NCBI GenBank assembly: GCA_964356315.1
Contig: CAYHHA010000001.1
Span: 61,899-125,898 of the forward strand
DNA from: CAYGFH01 sp964356315
GTDB lineage: Bacteria; Patescibacteriota; Microgenomatia; UBA10105; UBA927
Length of the DNA: 64,000 nt
Reading direction: 5' to 3'
The notes under the pieces: model-generated
What the model saw: the letters and a program-made list of their open reading frames with translations, nothing else
What the model was told of the DNA's origin: nothing
The model's database searches: none
Program-made: the position numbers and the translations under genes
Shown here: positions 9,184-17,811 of the stretch, piece by piece
Position numbering within the stretch: the stretch's first letter is position 1
Layout: the number at the start of each line of letters is the position of its first letter

Positions 9184-10551
9184 ATGGACACTGACAAACT
9201 TTGGAAAACTGTTCTCGCTGAAATCGAGCTTTCTGTATCTAAGGCTACGTTTCAGACGCATTTTGCAAGCTCTCGGCTCATCTCTTTATCTCAAAACGTC
9301 GCCTCTATAAGCTTTACTAGCCCACTCATGAGAACCCTCGTAGAAACACGGTATTATTCTTTGGTCAAAAGTATTCTTGACCACCACACCCATGAAAACA
9401 TTAGCATGGTGTTTTCTGTGGCTCAGAAAAAGGAAGTGCTTTCCTCAAAAGACGCAGGACCTTTATTTGCAGATATCGCCTCTCACAACCATGAACAAGA
9501 CATGTCTTCGCTCTCCCGAAGACTTCACATCAGACCGGATGCAACATTTGAAAACTTCGCGGTATCTACCACAAATCAAATGGCCTACGCCGCCGCCACA
9601 GCTGTCGCTAGGTCTCCAGGAACCGCGTATAACCCGCTGTTTATTTACGGTGGTGTTGGAGTAGGGAAGACCCACCTTATGCACGCGGTGGCAAATAGCA
9701 TTCTCCAGAGAAAACCAACGACAAGGGTGGTGTACTGTATGGGAGAAGAGTTTTTAAATGAGATTGTTGAAGCGATTCAAACAAAAACTGCCCGGCAGTT
9801 TAAACAGAAATATAGGAATGCGCAACTTCTCCTGGTTGATGATGTGCAGTTTATCGCGGGGAAGCTAACCGCGCAGGAAGAGTTTTTTCACACGTTTAAC
9901 GCGGTCCACAGAGAGGGTGGACAGATTATTCTCATATCTGATCGCCCACCAACGGAAATATCTAAACTTGAAGACAGGCTTCGTAGTCGGTTTGAGGGCG
10001 GGTTGACTGTGGATGTTGCAAGCCCGGACTTTGAGCTTCGGGTCGCCATTATCAATATAAAATCCATTGCCCTTGGCATATCTGTTTCTTCCGAGTCTGC
10101 ACAACTTATAGCCGCAAACATCTCTGATACAAGGGCGATAGAGGGGTTTCTAAAGCGCCTTATCACAGAAACCGCCACAAGAAACACTGGTGTAACACCA
10201 GAACTCATAGCGTCTCTGTTGAGTATTAAGCCGTCGATCAAACAGACAGAGCGCGCGCAAAAAAGGGTGCCCCCTCAAGACCTGCTAGAGGCGGTCGCCG
10301 GGTACTTTGGGGTAAAATCAACAGCGCTCCGGGGACCAAAAAGAGACAGGCCCATAGCGAGACCCCGGCAGATATTTATGTACCTCTGCAGGACAGAGCT
10401 CGGGCTCACACACGGGGACATTGGCGGGCTTCTTGGCGGAAGAGATCACACGACTGTTATGCACGGGGTGGAGGCAATTACAAGAGAATTATCCACAAAC
10501 GAGAGGCTTCGTGGGGATGTAGAGGGGATTAAAATACGGGTGTGGGCATAA
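9184..10551 (+). CDS. dnaA: chromosomal replication initiator DnaA
   Basis: 455 residues with the standard layout: domain I (1-80, MDTDKLWKTVLAEIE), a short linker, the AAA+ domain (about 118-335) and the DNA-binding domain IV. Walker A is GGVGVGKTHLMHAVAN near residue 158, Walker B is LLLVDDVQFIAG near 218, and sensor/arginine-finger regions follow (DRLRSRFEGGL). The C-terminal signature GGRDHTTVMHG, which reads the DnaA box, is intact. The coding sequence itself holds one DnaA box at 10489-10497. It initiates replication at oriC; dnaN lies directly downstream. Confidence 0.99.
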   Translation: MDTDKLWKTVLAEIELSVSKATFQTHFASSRLISLSQNVASISFTSPLMRTLVETRYYSLVKSILDHHTHENISMVFSVAQKKEVLSSKDAGPLFADIASHNHEQDMSSLSRRLHIRPDATFENFAVSTTNQMAYAAATAVARSPGTAYNPLFIYGGVGVGKTHLMHAVANSILQRKPTTRVVYCMGEEFLNEIVEAIQTKTARQFKQKYRNAQLLLVDDVQFIAGKLTAQEEFFHTFNAVHREGGQIILISDRPPTEISKLEDRLRSRFEGGLTVDVASPDFELRVAIINIKSIALGISVSSESAQLIAANISDTRAIEGFLKRLITETATRNTGVTPELIASLLSIKPSIKQTERAQKRVPPQDLLEAVAGYFGVKSTALRGPKRDRPIARPRQIFMYLCRTELGLTHGDIGGLLGGRDHTTVMHGVEAITRELSTNERLRGDVEGIKIRVWA

Positions 10552-10766
10552 CTTTGTCAGGATTATCCACTTACCCACATTTGGGAGAGAGTTATCCACA
10601 GGGTTATCCACCTATGTTTCCACCGTTTTTGTGCTGTGGGAAGGTCACTGTTCGTCTTGACACGATACTCCGTTGACTTGCTGGCAAAAAAGACATACAC
10701 TTTTCCACACCGTTTTCTATATACTAATACTATATATATTTAAGTAAGGTAAAAGCGATTCCCTAT
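10552..10766. other. oriC: probable replication origin (oriC) between dnaA and dnaN
   Basis: 215 bp without a gene. DnaA boxes TTATCCACT (10563-10571), TTATCCACA (10592-10600), TTATCCACC (10604-10612) and the relaxed TTTTCCACA (10701-10709) all point the same way. They are followed by an A/T-only stretch around 10720-10742 that could be the unwinding element, just before dnaN. The box within the dnaA 3' end (10489) adds to the cluster. Placement between dnaA and dnaN is the classical bacterial arrangement. The same segment must hold the dnaN promoter. Confidence 0.8.
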
Positions 10767-11870
10767 ATGAACATACACATACTTCAAGAAAACTTGCTAA
10801 AAGCCTTGCTTCGAGCAGGGCGCATCGTGCCATCAAAACCCCAACTACCGATTATACAGAACGTTCTCCTGAATACTGAGAGCGGCAGGTTAAAGATCAC
10901 CGCTACAAACCTGGAAACCACAGAAACGGTTTTAGTAGGAGCGAAGATTATAGAAGAGGGCGGGATATGCGTCCCATCAAAGCTACTTAGTGAATACGCA
11001 TCATCTCTTCCACAGGGGACAGTTGAACTGTCTGTTAAGGAGGGATCTCTCCATATACAATGCTCTGGATATAAAGCAACAATTCCCGGAGTTCCCGCAA
11101 GCGAATATCCGCCAATCCCAGAGTCTAGTCAGAAGCAGGCGATCGAACTAGACAAAGAAACACTGGTGAAAAACTTAAACCGCGTGGTCTTTAGTGCAGC
11201 GACCGATGAGGGGCGCCCCGTGCTGACCGGAATACGGATTATAGAGAAGGATTCAGAGATAATATTTGCGGCGACCGATGGATACAGGCTTTCAGTGAAA
11301 AAACAGACCACAGACACATCTCAGGGCCTAGACCTACTTGTTCCCGCGCGAGCGATAACAGAGGTGTTAAAGATAGCGGTGGAAGAGAAAGAAGCAAAAC
11401 AAATACTGGTATCCAAGCAAAAGGATAACCAACTGCTATTTGTTATAGGGGACACAGAGATCCGAACCAGACTAATAGACGGAGACTATCCAAACTATGA
11501 GCGAATTATCCCAACAAAGTACAACACGAGGGTGTATTTTGAGAGGGAAGAGCTCCAGAGAGCAGTAAAATCAGCGAGTATTTTTGCCAGAGACAGCGCG
11601 AACATTATTCGCCTAGACATACAACCACAAGGAATTATGGTGAGTGCAAATACCCCTCAGGTGGGGGAGGACCAAATAGAAGTGGAAGCCAAGGTGGAAG
11701 GAGAGGGTGGGGAGATGGCGTTTAATAGCAGGTTCCTTTCAGATTTCTTGTCGAATGCACAAGAAGAAGAATTGCTTTTTGAGATGACCGGGTCGCTAAA
11801 CCCTGGGGTGTTTAGGTCAGCAAAAGACGAAACCTATCTCCATATAATTATGCCGGTGAGGGTGAGTTAA
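10767..11870 (+). CDS. dnaN: DNA polymerase III beta subunit (sliding clamp)
   Basis: 367 residues, the normal clamp length, in three similar domains. The N-terminus (MNIHILQENLLKALLRAGRI) and the C-terminal LHIIMPVRVS (the M-P-[MV]-R ending) are diagnostic. ATDGYRLS and EFRARLIDGDYPNYERIIP-like segments (here EIRTRLIDGDYPNY) are conserved landmarks. It forms the ring that tethers replicative polymerase to DNA. The stop overlaps the stop of a convergent gene by 4 bp. Confidence 0.98.
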   Translation: MNIHILQENLLKALLRAGRIVPSKPQLPIIQNVLLNTESGRLKITATNLETTETVLVGAKIIEEGGICVPSKLLSEYASSLPQGTVELSVKEGSLHIQCSGYKATIPGVPASEYPPIPESSQKQAIELDKETLVKNLNRVVFSAATDEGRPVLTGIRIIEKDSEIIFAATDGYRLSVKKQTTDTSQGLDLLVPARAITEVLKIAVEEKEAKQILVSKQKDNQLLFVIGDTEIRTRLIDGDYPNYERIIPTKYNTRVYFEREELQRAVKSASIFARDSANIIRLDIQPQGIMVSANTPQVGEDQIEVEAKVEGEGGEMAFNSRFLSDFLSNAQEEELLFEMTGSLNPGVFRSAKDETYLHIIMPVRVS

Positions 11871-12844
11871 GGGGAGGCCCAAAGGAAATAAGAGGCTTCT
11901 TGCCTTGCTCCCCTGTTTGTAATTCCTTCCCCAGAGATGAAAAACGCGGGCAAATACAGGCCATTCTTAAGTGTGTAGAAAATTGACACAGACCTTATTG
12001 AAAAAGATTTAAAAGGAGGGTTTGGACCGCTACTCTCTAATCCCCCCGATTTAAGCGCGACAATAGACCCTCTCTGGGATTCTAAATTAAAAAGTAACTG
12101 TTCAGGCGTTAGTATCACCACGGACCCAAGTATAGCTATGGGTATCTTGGGAATAAAGATGGTAGCAGATCGAACGACACCAGAATTATCAGTGACAATA
12201 GAAGCGGAAAAATTATTAATGGAATTTGTGCTAAATGGATAATTGTTATACACAAAAGAAGCAGAGAAACCCGAGAACCTTTTGGGTTTAGGGGAGTCTA
12301 ATACAAGCAGGCCATCAAATTCTCCACCAGTCTCTTCAATATAGATACTGCTGTTCTCAAAAAGAGAAGAAAACAAATCAATAAAGCGCCTAGCTCCTAA
12401 CTCTGGGGACGATATCAACCCACCAGAAGATCGAATCCTCTGATATGTAATAGTTTGACTCTCTTTACTGGATGTTAAAATTAAAGAGAATGTGCTTGGG
12501 GAGCTCCATTTTGTTGTACGAATTGATCCTCTAATTATACTTGAGGGGGTCGCGGAGACACCAAGAGACTGAAGTATTTCTGGAATTGCAGAAACCAGAC
12601 TGTCGCCGTTAACAGATTCCCATGAGTAAGCAGGAAGCGTTTTTGGGAGAGTGGGAGTAGATATAAACGAAAACCTTGTTCCTGGGCTTTGTATAAAATA
12701 ACCAGTTGGAGCAAGAGGGACCAGTGGTTTACTCTCGACAACGGGAATGGCCGGCGTGGCTTCCTTTTTTTGATACGATAAAAAAACCGCAACAGAGATG
12801 GTGATAAACACAAATAATAGTAAAAAAATATGTCGTGTTTGCAT
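11867..12844 (-). CDS. exported or membrane-anchored protein of unknown function
   Basis: 325 residues from the chosen ATG at 12844, which lies 4 bp after the stop of the upstream M23 gene. A longer reading to 12910 would overlap that gene and lacks a sensible start. One hydrophobic segment (IFLLLFVFITISVAVFLSY, residues 5-23) is followed by a proline-rich linker and a beta-rich domain of about 270 residues with no recognised motif. It is the last gene of a leftward run M23 - VirB4 - PrgI, so it may be a periplasm-facing part of the secretion-like machine. Function unknown. Confidence 0.72.
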   Translation of the reverse strand: MQTRHIFLLLFVFITISVAVFLSYQKKEATPAIPVVESKPLVPLAPTGYFIQSPGTRFSFISTPTLPKTLPAYSWESVNGDSLVSAIPEILQSLGVSATPSSIIRGSIRTTKWSSPSTFSLILTSSKESQTITYQRIRSSGGLISSPELGARRFIDLFSSLFENSSIYIEETGGEFDGLLVLDSPKPKRFSGFSASFVYNNYPFSTNSINNFSASIVTDNSGVVRSATIFIPKIPIAILGSVVILTPEQLLFNLESQRGSIVALKSGGLESSGPNPPFKSFSIRSVSIFYTLKNGLYLPAFFISGEGITNRGARQEASYFLWASP

Positions 12845-12848
12845 ATGT

Positions 12849-15140
12849 TTAACCACCCGTCGAAATAGGTTTTCCTGGGCAGTCGCCACAGCTGACATTG
12901 CACCCACCAAGACCTGGTGTTACGGGTAAAAGATTTAATACATTACCTCCAGATAATACCCCGAAATGTAGATGATCTCCAGAGGATGCTCCTGTTTGAT
13001 CCATGATGCCAACCTGAGAAGTTGGTGTGACTTGTATTCCTGGTTTGGCCGGGTCGACGTCTTGGATGTCTATAGCAGAAGAAAGGTGTCCAAAAATTAC
13101 CGTGTATGGGATTCCATCTTTATCGACCCCCGTTACCACCACGTGGTTTCCATATCCCTCGTAACCACTTTTACCACACAAGTTTTTCGGGTTTCCGGTA
13201 TTATCAACACAATCAGAGTGCACACTTGTTACAGTCCCAGTTAGCATAGCATATACAGGAACGCCCCCGCCCCCGGTTGCGATATCAATAGCGTTCTCGT
13301 CTGTTCCCCCACTATGCGAGCCACACGACGCTCTTGGTCCTTGGGTTATATAGCCAGATGTCGGCCAACGGCAATCACCAACACATGGAGTGTATGTGCA
13401 AACAGGATTCGATAATTTTACCGAAGGATCGTTACAATCAATAACACCTCCGCCTGTTTCAGATGACTCGCTACTCCCGCCTGTGCCCACTGAAAAAAAC
13501 TGTGCGGTTCTGGTCTCGTTCAATCTAAACGTTGAGAAAAATATCCAAATGAAAGTGGTTGATACAACCGCTAAAGCCCATATCCTAGCCTGTTTATCAG
13601 CTGGGCTTTCTGTATACGTGGCCCCGAGCATGTTTTGGACAATGCCTGTCACCGCCCCGCTCGCCGCCCGTATAGACACAATGCCCCCGTTTAAAAAACC
13701 AGAAAACGCAGACGCCCCAAACTTTTTAATTGTTCCAGAAAACGCAGATGCTGCCAGTATTGTCCACCCTACCACTGGCGCAAACCCCATTAGCTTTGAG
13801 CCCGCATTTATACCTAGTTTGAGTAGAGCTTCAGTTCCGACCCTTTTTGCCCCCGCACCCAAAACTCCCCGCTCTACCCCTCCCTTTCCTATGTTAAGCG
13901 CCCACGTGGATATGCCCGGATCAAAAGTAAAGTGGAATTCCTCGGGGCGTCTCCCAAACGCCACAGACTTAAACATTCCCTGTGCGCTTGGGGCTTGATT
14001 ACCTGTGATTGCTCCAATAAGATAATTTTGCCCCTCATGCATGATTCTTTCTCGATAATCTGAGGTTTCATCAATACTACTAGCCCAAGCTTTAACCTTT
14101 CCGCCATCTCTTTTTGTCGCTTCATTTTCTGCTTCTTTAAGAATATGGAGCACTTCGCTTTCTGATGCTACCCCTCCTGATTTTTCAACTATCTTTTGCG
14201 CGAGTTTGTCTTTATCCTTGGTAGCTGCAATGATTCTCGCTGAATATGCGTGGGAAATCACACCTTCTTTATTTGATCCTTGGTTGTATTCTGGATACGC
14301 TTGTTTTGCAGGAATGTTTTTAGTATCAGCAGGGGGTTTTCCTGCTATATATTGAATTCTTGACGCGGTAAGAGGATCACCAAAGTTTGATGGTCCAGAA
14401 AATGAGGCATCGATAAATGTGGTAACAAGCTCTGGGGGAGAGTCTGGATGCTCCAAGTACGCTTTTGTAGCTGCTCGTGTCTTTTGTTCTATGTCCCAAG
14501 CATTTTTCTGGAATTCTTTATCTTCAATAATTTTATACGCAAGCTCTCGAGCTTCTTCATTAAGGGCAGTTGATGCTTCTAGTCGCTGTCTGTATGCGTC
14601 ATAAACACCATCTAAGGTCTTGGATTTGGGTGATTTATTCAGTTCTTCAATAATAATCTCGTCCTGTGAACCTAGGGCTGATTGTCGCTGTTTCTTTATA
14701 AGCTCCTTACGATAGCCTTCCATATAAACGGATATATTATCCGTTTGTTTTTTAACCGCCTCTTGTCGTTTCTTTAAAAGAGATGATCGAAACTCTTCAG
14801 GCTGCATCGAAAACGAATTCGCTTCTGGTTTTCTGTCACTCAAAATCTTTATTGCGCTGGTTTGTTCATCCTCCGTGTGGGGGCTTGTTGGAGATTCTTT
14901 GCTTAAAAATGCGTACGGATTTTCAGCGATTTGAAGGGCAACCTCAATAGCTTTCTCTAAGTTGTCAGGGTCAAGTAGCGTGTCTGCAAGATCTATATTC
15001 TGGATAAAAAAAGCCTTTCCTTCTGTATAATGAAATAGGTTTGTTGCAAACCCAGAGGGGGAAATCTCCCCTTTGTTTAACCCCTCAACTGCGCCTGATA
15101 AGTATTGGCTGAGTGGTAATTCGTTATCAATAGTGCTCAT
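12849..15140 (-). CDS. membrane protein with C-terminal M23 (LytM) peptidase domain
   Basis: 763 residues. Residues 1-400 are charged and helical (coiled-coil-like, cytoplasmic). Glycine-rich hydrophobic stretches lie around 425-500, and a clear transmembrane segment (IWALAVVSTTFIWIFFSTF) is near 522. The C-terminal 190 residues are an M23 domain: a first His/Asp region SHSGGTDENAIDIATGG, then GYGNHVVVTG, and the HLHFG zinc motif. Such enzymes cut peptidoglycan cross-bridges, and in T4SS-like loci they open the wall for the apparatus. It sits 4 bp after virB4. The long cytoplasmic arm is unusual for an M23 protein. Confidence 0.85.
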   Translation of the reverse strand: MSTIDNELPLSQYLSGAVEGLNKGEISPSGFATNLFHYTEGKAFFIQNIDLADTLLDPDNLEKAIEVALQIAENPYAFLSKESPTSPHTEDEQTSAIKILSDRKPEANSFSMQPEEFRSSLLKKRQEAVKKQTDNISVYMEGYRKELIKKQRQSALGSQDEIIIEELNKSPKSKTLDGVYDAYRQRLEASTALNEEARELAYKIIEDKEFQKNAWDIEQKTRAATKAYLEHPDSPPELVTTFIDASFSGPSNFGDPLTASRIQYIAGKPPADTKNIPAKQAYPEYNQGSNKEGVISHAYSARIIAATKDKDKLAQKIVEKSGGVASESEVLHILKEAENEATKRDGGKVKAWASSIDETSDYRERIMHEGQNYLIGAITGNQAPSAQGMFKSVAFGRRPEEFHFTFDPGISTWALNIGKGGVERGVLGAGAKRVGTEALLKLGINAGSKLMGFAPVVGWTILAASAFSGTIKKFGASAFSGFLNGGIVSIRAASGAVTGIVQNMLGATYTESPADKQARIWALAVVSTTFIWIFFSTFRLNETRTAQFFSVGTGGSSESSETGGGVIDCNDPSVKLSNPVCTYTPCVGDCRWPTSGYITQGPRASCGSHSGGTDENAIDIATGGGGVPVYAMLTGTVTSVHSDCVDNTGNPKNLCGKSGYEGYGNHVVVTGVDKDGIPYTVIFGHLSSAIDIQDVDPAKPGIQVTPTSQVGIMDQTGASSGDHLHFGVLSGGNVLNLLPVTPGLGGCNVSCGDCPGKPISTGG

Positions 15141-15144
15141 GATG

Positions 15145-17079
15145 TTATGGTGTGGTCTTTGTGTCTACGACAGTTTCTGTTGTAAATATTGGTCTGTTTG
15201 ACGGCTTAGGCTGTTGGGAGGGCGTCCCTGATTGTAGTACGGTCGTGCTGTTTTGAACAGGTTGGGGTTGAATCAGTTGCGAGGAGGCTAATTTTTGCGC
15301 CTCTAACTCTTGAGGTTTTGTGGTGATAAGAGCAGTTTCTTGTGGTGATGCTATTACTCTGATGGCGGCATGAGCGGGTCCCGCAAAAAATAACCCCTCT
15401 CCAACCCCTGCGGTCAAAAGGAAATGCCGCTCTCCTTCAGAGAGGAAAAACACCTCAGCTATCCTATCTATGGCCGCGGTTGACTGTTTTAGCAGTATTT
15501 GAAGCGAACTGTTTTGGATAATAGTTTTTCCAAGATCCACAGACATAAAATCTTCCACATCCTGCGTGATGGTGGTAAGACCAAGGTAGTATTTGCGCGC
15601 CCGCTTGGCTATAGAGTTTAAAAATGCCGCAGAATCAGGATACTTCATCATGTACCACGCTTCGTCAACGATGAGAATTCTCTTTTTTTTGCTTTGTCTC
15701 ACTTTTGTCCAGATAAAATCAAGGATCAAGTACATGGCGATCGGCCGGAGCTCGTCTTCAAGGTCCCGTATCGAAAACACCGTGAGTTGATTTCTGATTT
15801 CGAAATTTGTCTGATGGTCAAAGATGCCCACCAAGCTTCCTTTGACAAACTTCTCTATGCGATCGGAAAGCCCGCGAGCGACCACATCCTCCATGCCCAC
15901 AAGCGTTTTATATAAATCTTCCATAAGCGGAGGTTCTTTTGATTGAGTTTCTGGATCTGGGGTAATCCCCTTCATTTTATAGGTAAGGATAAGCGCTCGG
16001 TCCAGAAGCGCATCTTCCATAGGGGTTAGCTTTCCCATGACAACACGGAAAAACCCATGAAGAGATAATATTTTTTGGTTTAACTCGCTTTCTTCTTGTG
16101 TAGAGCCCTTTTGATGGAGGAGCGCTAGATCAAATGGATTGACCTTGGTGGTTGCGCCAAAGTGAAAGCGGATATATTCACCACCCAGTGCATGAGTAAG
16201 TGTTTCGTATTCATTTTCAGGATCAATGACGATGACTTCGGTGTCAAACATAAGACTCCGGAGGATCTCAAGCTTTACGAGAAACGACTTTCCCGCCCCG
16301 GATTTTCCAAACACCACCGTGTTGGCATTTTCCAGCGTAAACCGGTCAAAAATAACCAAGCTATCATTGTGTTGATTGATGCCATACAGGATTCCCTCAT
16401 TTGCCGTCAGCTCAGATGTGGTAAATGGGAACGTGGTGGCAAGCGATGTCGTGTCCATGTTGCGGGTAATAACCAACCTATCTTGACCCATCGGAAGCGT
16501 GGTCTTAAACCCTTCTTCCATTTGGAGTGTTGCGCGTTTTGTAACGATAAGGAGTGAAGAAAGAGTCGCCTCCACTTGTTTGCTTGCTTTGTTGAGGTCT
16601 TCAATGTCTTTCGCGGGTATGGTGACATAGAGTCCAAATTGGAAAAATCGCTGGGCGCCCTTTGCAAGTTCTTGTTGCAGGGAGAGCGCGTCTTCCAAGG
16701 CAACCTGAATAGACGGCTCTATGACACGACCCCGTTTCATATCTGACTGAATAGTCGCTTCCATCTCTCCAACTTTTCTCTTTAGGCTTTCGAGCACCTC
16801 TTCGCTTCTCGTGGGGTAAATATACATAGAAATATCCAGCGTGTGATTAAAGGAGATCAGTGGCTCTAGCCAGTTCGCACTGACGAAGCGCGGGTATCCA
16901 GAGATAAATAGCGTGCGGTAGTAAAAATTGCCAATTTTTAACAGGTCAAAATCCACCTCTATAGAGGGCGGGGCGATGAGATCATTTATGCTTATGGGAC
17001 CCGTTATTCTTAGAGGCGCTTCTAGCGCTTGTTGTGGCTTGGGGTTGATAAATTGTTGTAAGGACGATGTAAGTGTCAT
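15145..17079 (-). CDS. virB4: VirB4/TraC-type secretion ATPase
   Basis: 644 residues, slightly short for VirB4. Walker A is VFGKSGAGKSFLV near residue 260 and Walker B is ILIVDEAWYMM near 470, with a later TTITQDVEDF segment typical of HerA/VirB4 ATPases. The N-terminal part (SISMYIYPTR-like beta region, then a helical insert) matches the VirB4 N-domain that contacts the inner-membrane complex. The C-terminal 60 residues are Pro/Gln-rich and disordered. It powers substrate transfer or pilus assembly at the membrane. It overlaps the upstream gene by 4 bp. Confidence 0.93.
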   Translation of the reverse strand: MTLTSSLQQFINPKPQQALEAPLRITGPISINDLIAPPSIEVDFDLLKIGNFYYRTLFISGYPRFVSANWLEPLISFNHTLDISMYIYPTRSEEVLESLKRKVGEMEATIQSDMKRGRVIEPSIQVALEDALSLQQELAKGAQRFFQFGLYVTIPAKDIEDLNKASKQVEATLSSLLIVTKRATLQMEEGFKTTLPMGQDRLVITRNMDTTSLATTFPFTTSELTANEGILYGINQHNDSLVIFDRFTLENANTVVFGKSGAGKSFLVKLEILRSLMFDTEVIVIDPENEYETLTHALGGEYIRFHFGATTKVNPFDLALLHQKGSTQEESELNQKILSLHGFFRVVMGKLTPMEDALLDRALILTYKMKGITPDPETQSKEPPLMEDLYKTLVGMEDVVARGLSDRIEKFVKGSLVGIFDHQTNFEIRNQLTVFSIRDLEDELRPIAMYLILDFIWTKVRQSKKKRILIVDEAWYMMKYPDSAAFLNSIAKRARKYYLGLTTITQDVEDFMSVDLGKTIIQNSSLQILLKQSTAAIDRIAEVFFLSEGERHFLLTAGVGEGLFFAGPAHAAIRVIASPQETALITTKPQELEAQKLASSQLIQPQPVQNSTTVLQSGTPSQQPKPSNRPIFTTETVVDTKTTP

Positions 17080-17741
17080 GTTCTCGTATTTGTTAGTGCG
17101 TTTTTTATAGTCTCATCATCTGGCATCGGGACACCCGCGTTATAGGTGATAAATAACAATCTCACAAGCTGTTCATTGGTGAGTTGTCTGGCATTAAGCC
17201 CAAGTCTTATGAGCAGTCGAAGTACGTGGTCCCGTTTTGGATTGAGCGCTGCGAGTGCCTTTTCAAAAATATACTCTTTTTTAAATGGAAGCCCCCGTTT
17301 TTTGCTACCAAAAAACATGCCCATAGATGCGCCAAGTTCTAGGCTGGAAAAGGGGATGATAATATAGAATTTTTTATCGAGCACATCTTTCTCTTTGACC
17401 GTCGCTGCAACAAAAATTCTATAGTCATGTATGCTTTTTGATAATTTTGGATTTGTCTGCTTTCTTTCCTGATCTTCCAGTAGCCGGAGATATGCGGTGA
17501 CGTCTTTGTGTTGTGTTCTGATAAGAAGTTCGATAGGAAACGAAAGAGAATTGAGTAGGCCTGCGTACGCCGTGATGATAGAATCTTGCTCTTTCTCAGA
17601 AAGCAGTCCAAAGTTTACTGCAGAGGCAGTAATAACAAGGGAGCATGACCCATCTGTATAGAGAATGATGTTTTGTTCTATGGTCTCTATTTCTGTAAAT
17701 ATCTGAGTTGTCGATTTAATTGGTATTATTGTTTCCGCCAT
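17076..17741 (-). CDS. conserved secretion-locus protein of unknown function
   Basis: 221 residues from ATG at 17741 (MAETIIPIKSTTQIF). The frame stays open upstream through a heptanucleotide array that would add MVHGSWF repeats, but that extension is repeat-derived. No membrane segment or recognised domain is visible. The body is alpha/beta with several charged helices (ERKQTNPKLSKSIHDY). It lies between the PrgI-like gene and virB4 and overlaps virB4 by 4 bp, so the two products should be made together. Genes at this place in Patescibacteria T4SS-like loci are often annotated only as hypothetical. Confidence 0.78.
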   Translation of the reverse strand: MAETIIPIKSTTQIFTEIETIEQNIILYTDGSCSLVITASAVNFGLLSEKEQDSIITAYAGLLNSLSFPIELLIRTQHKDVTAYLRLLEDQERKQTNPKLSKSIHDYRIFVAATVKEKDVLDKKFYIIIPFSSLELGASMGMFFGSKKRGLPFKKEYIFEKALAALNPKRDHVLRLLIRLGLNARQLTNEQLVRLLFITYNAGVPMPDDETIKNALTNTRT

Positions 17742-17757
17742 ATTCCCATCCTTTTCT

Positions 17758-17806
17758 ATGAACCATGAACCATGAACCATGAACCATGAACCATGAACCA
17801 TGAACC
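17758..17806. repeat. heptanucleotide array (ATGAACC)7 in a 5' leader
   Basis: Seven perfect tandem units of ATGAACC (49 bp) lie between the PrgI-like stop (17812) and the start of the next gene (17741). On the transcribed strand the array reads ATGGTTC and is stop-free in every frame, giving MVHGSWF per 21 bases with an ATG available in each frame. The same unit recurs at 21627, 22037, 35290 and 40357. Confidence 0.95.
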
Positions 17807-17811
17807 CCGCG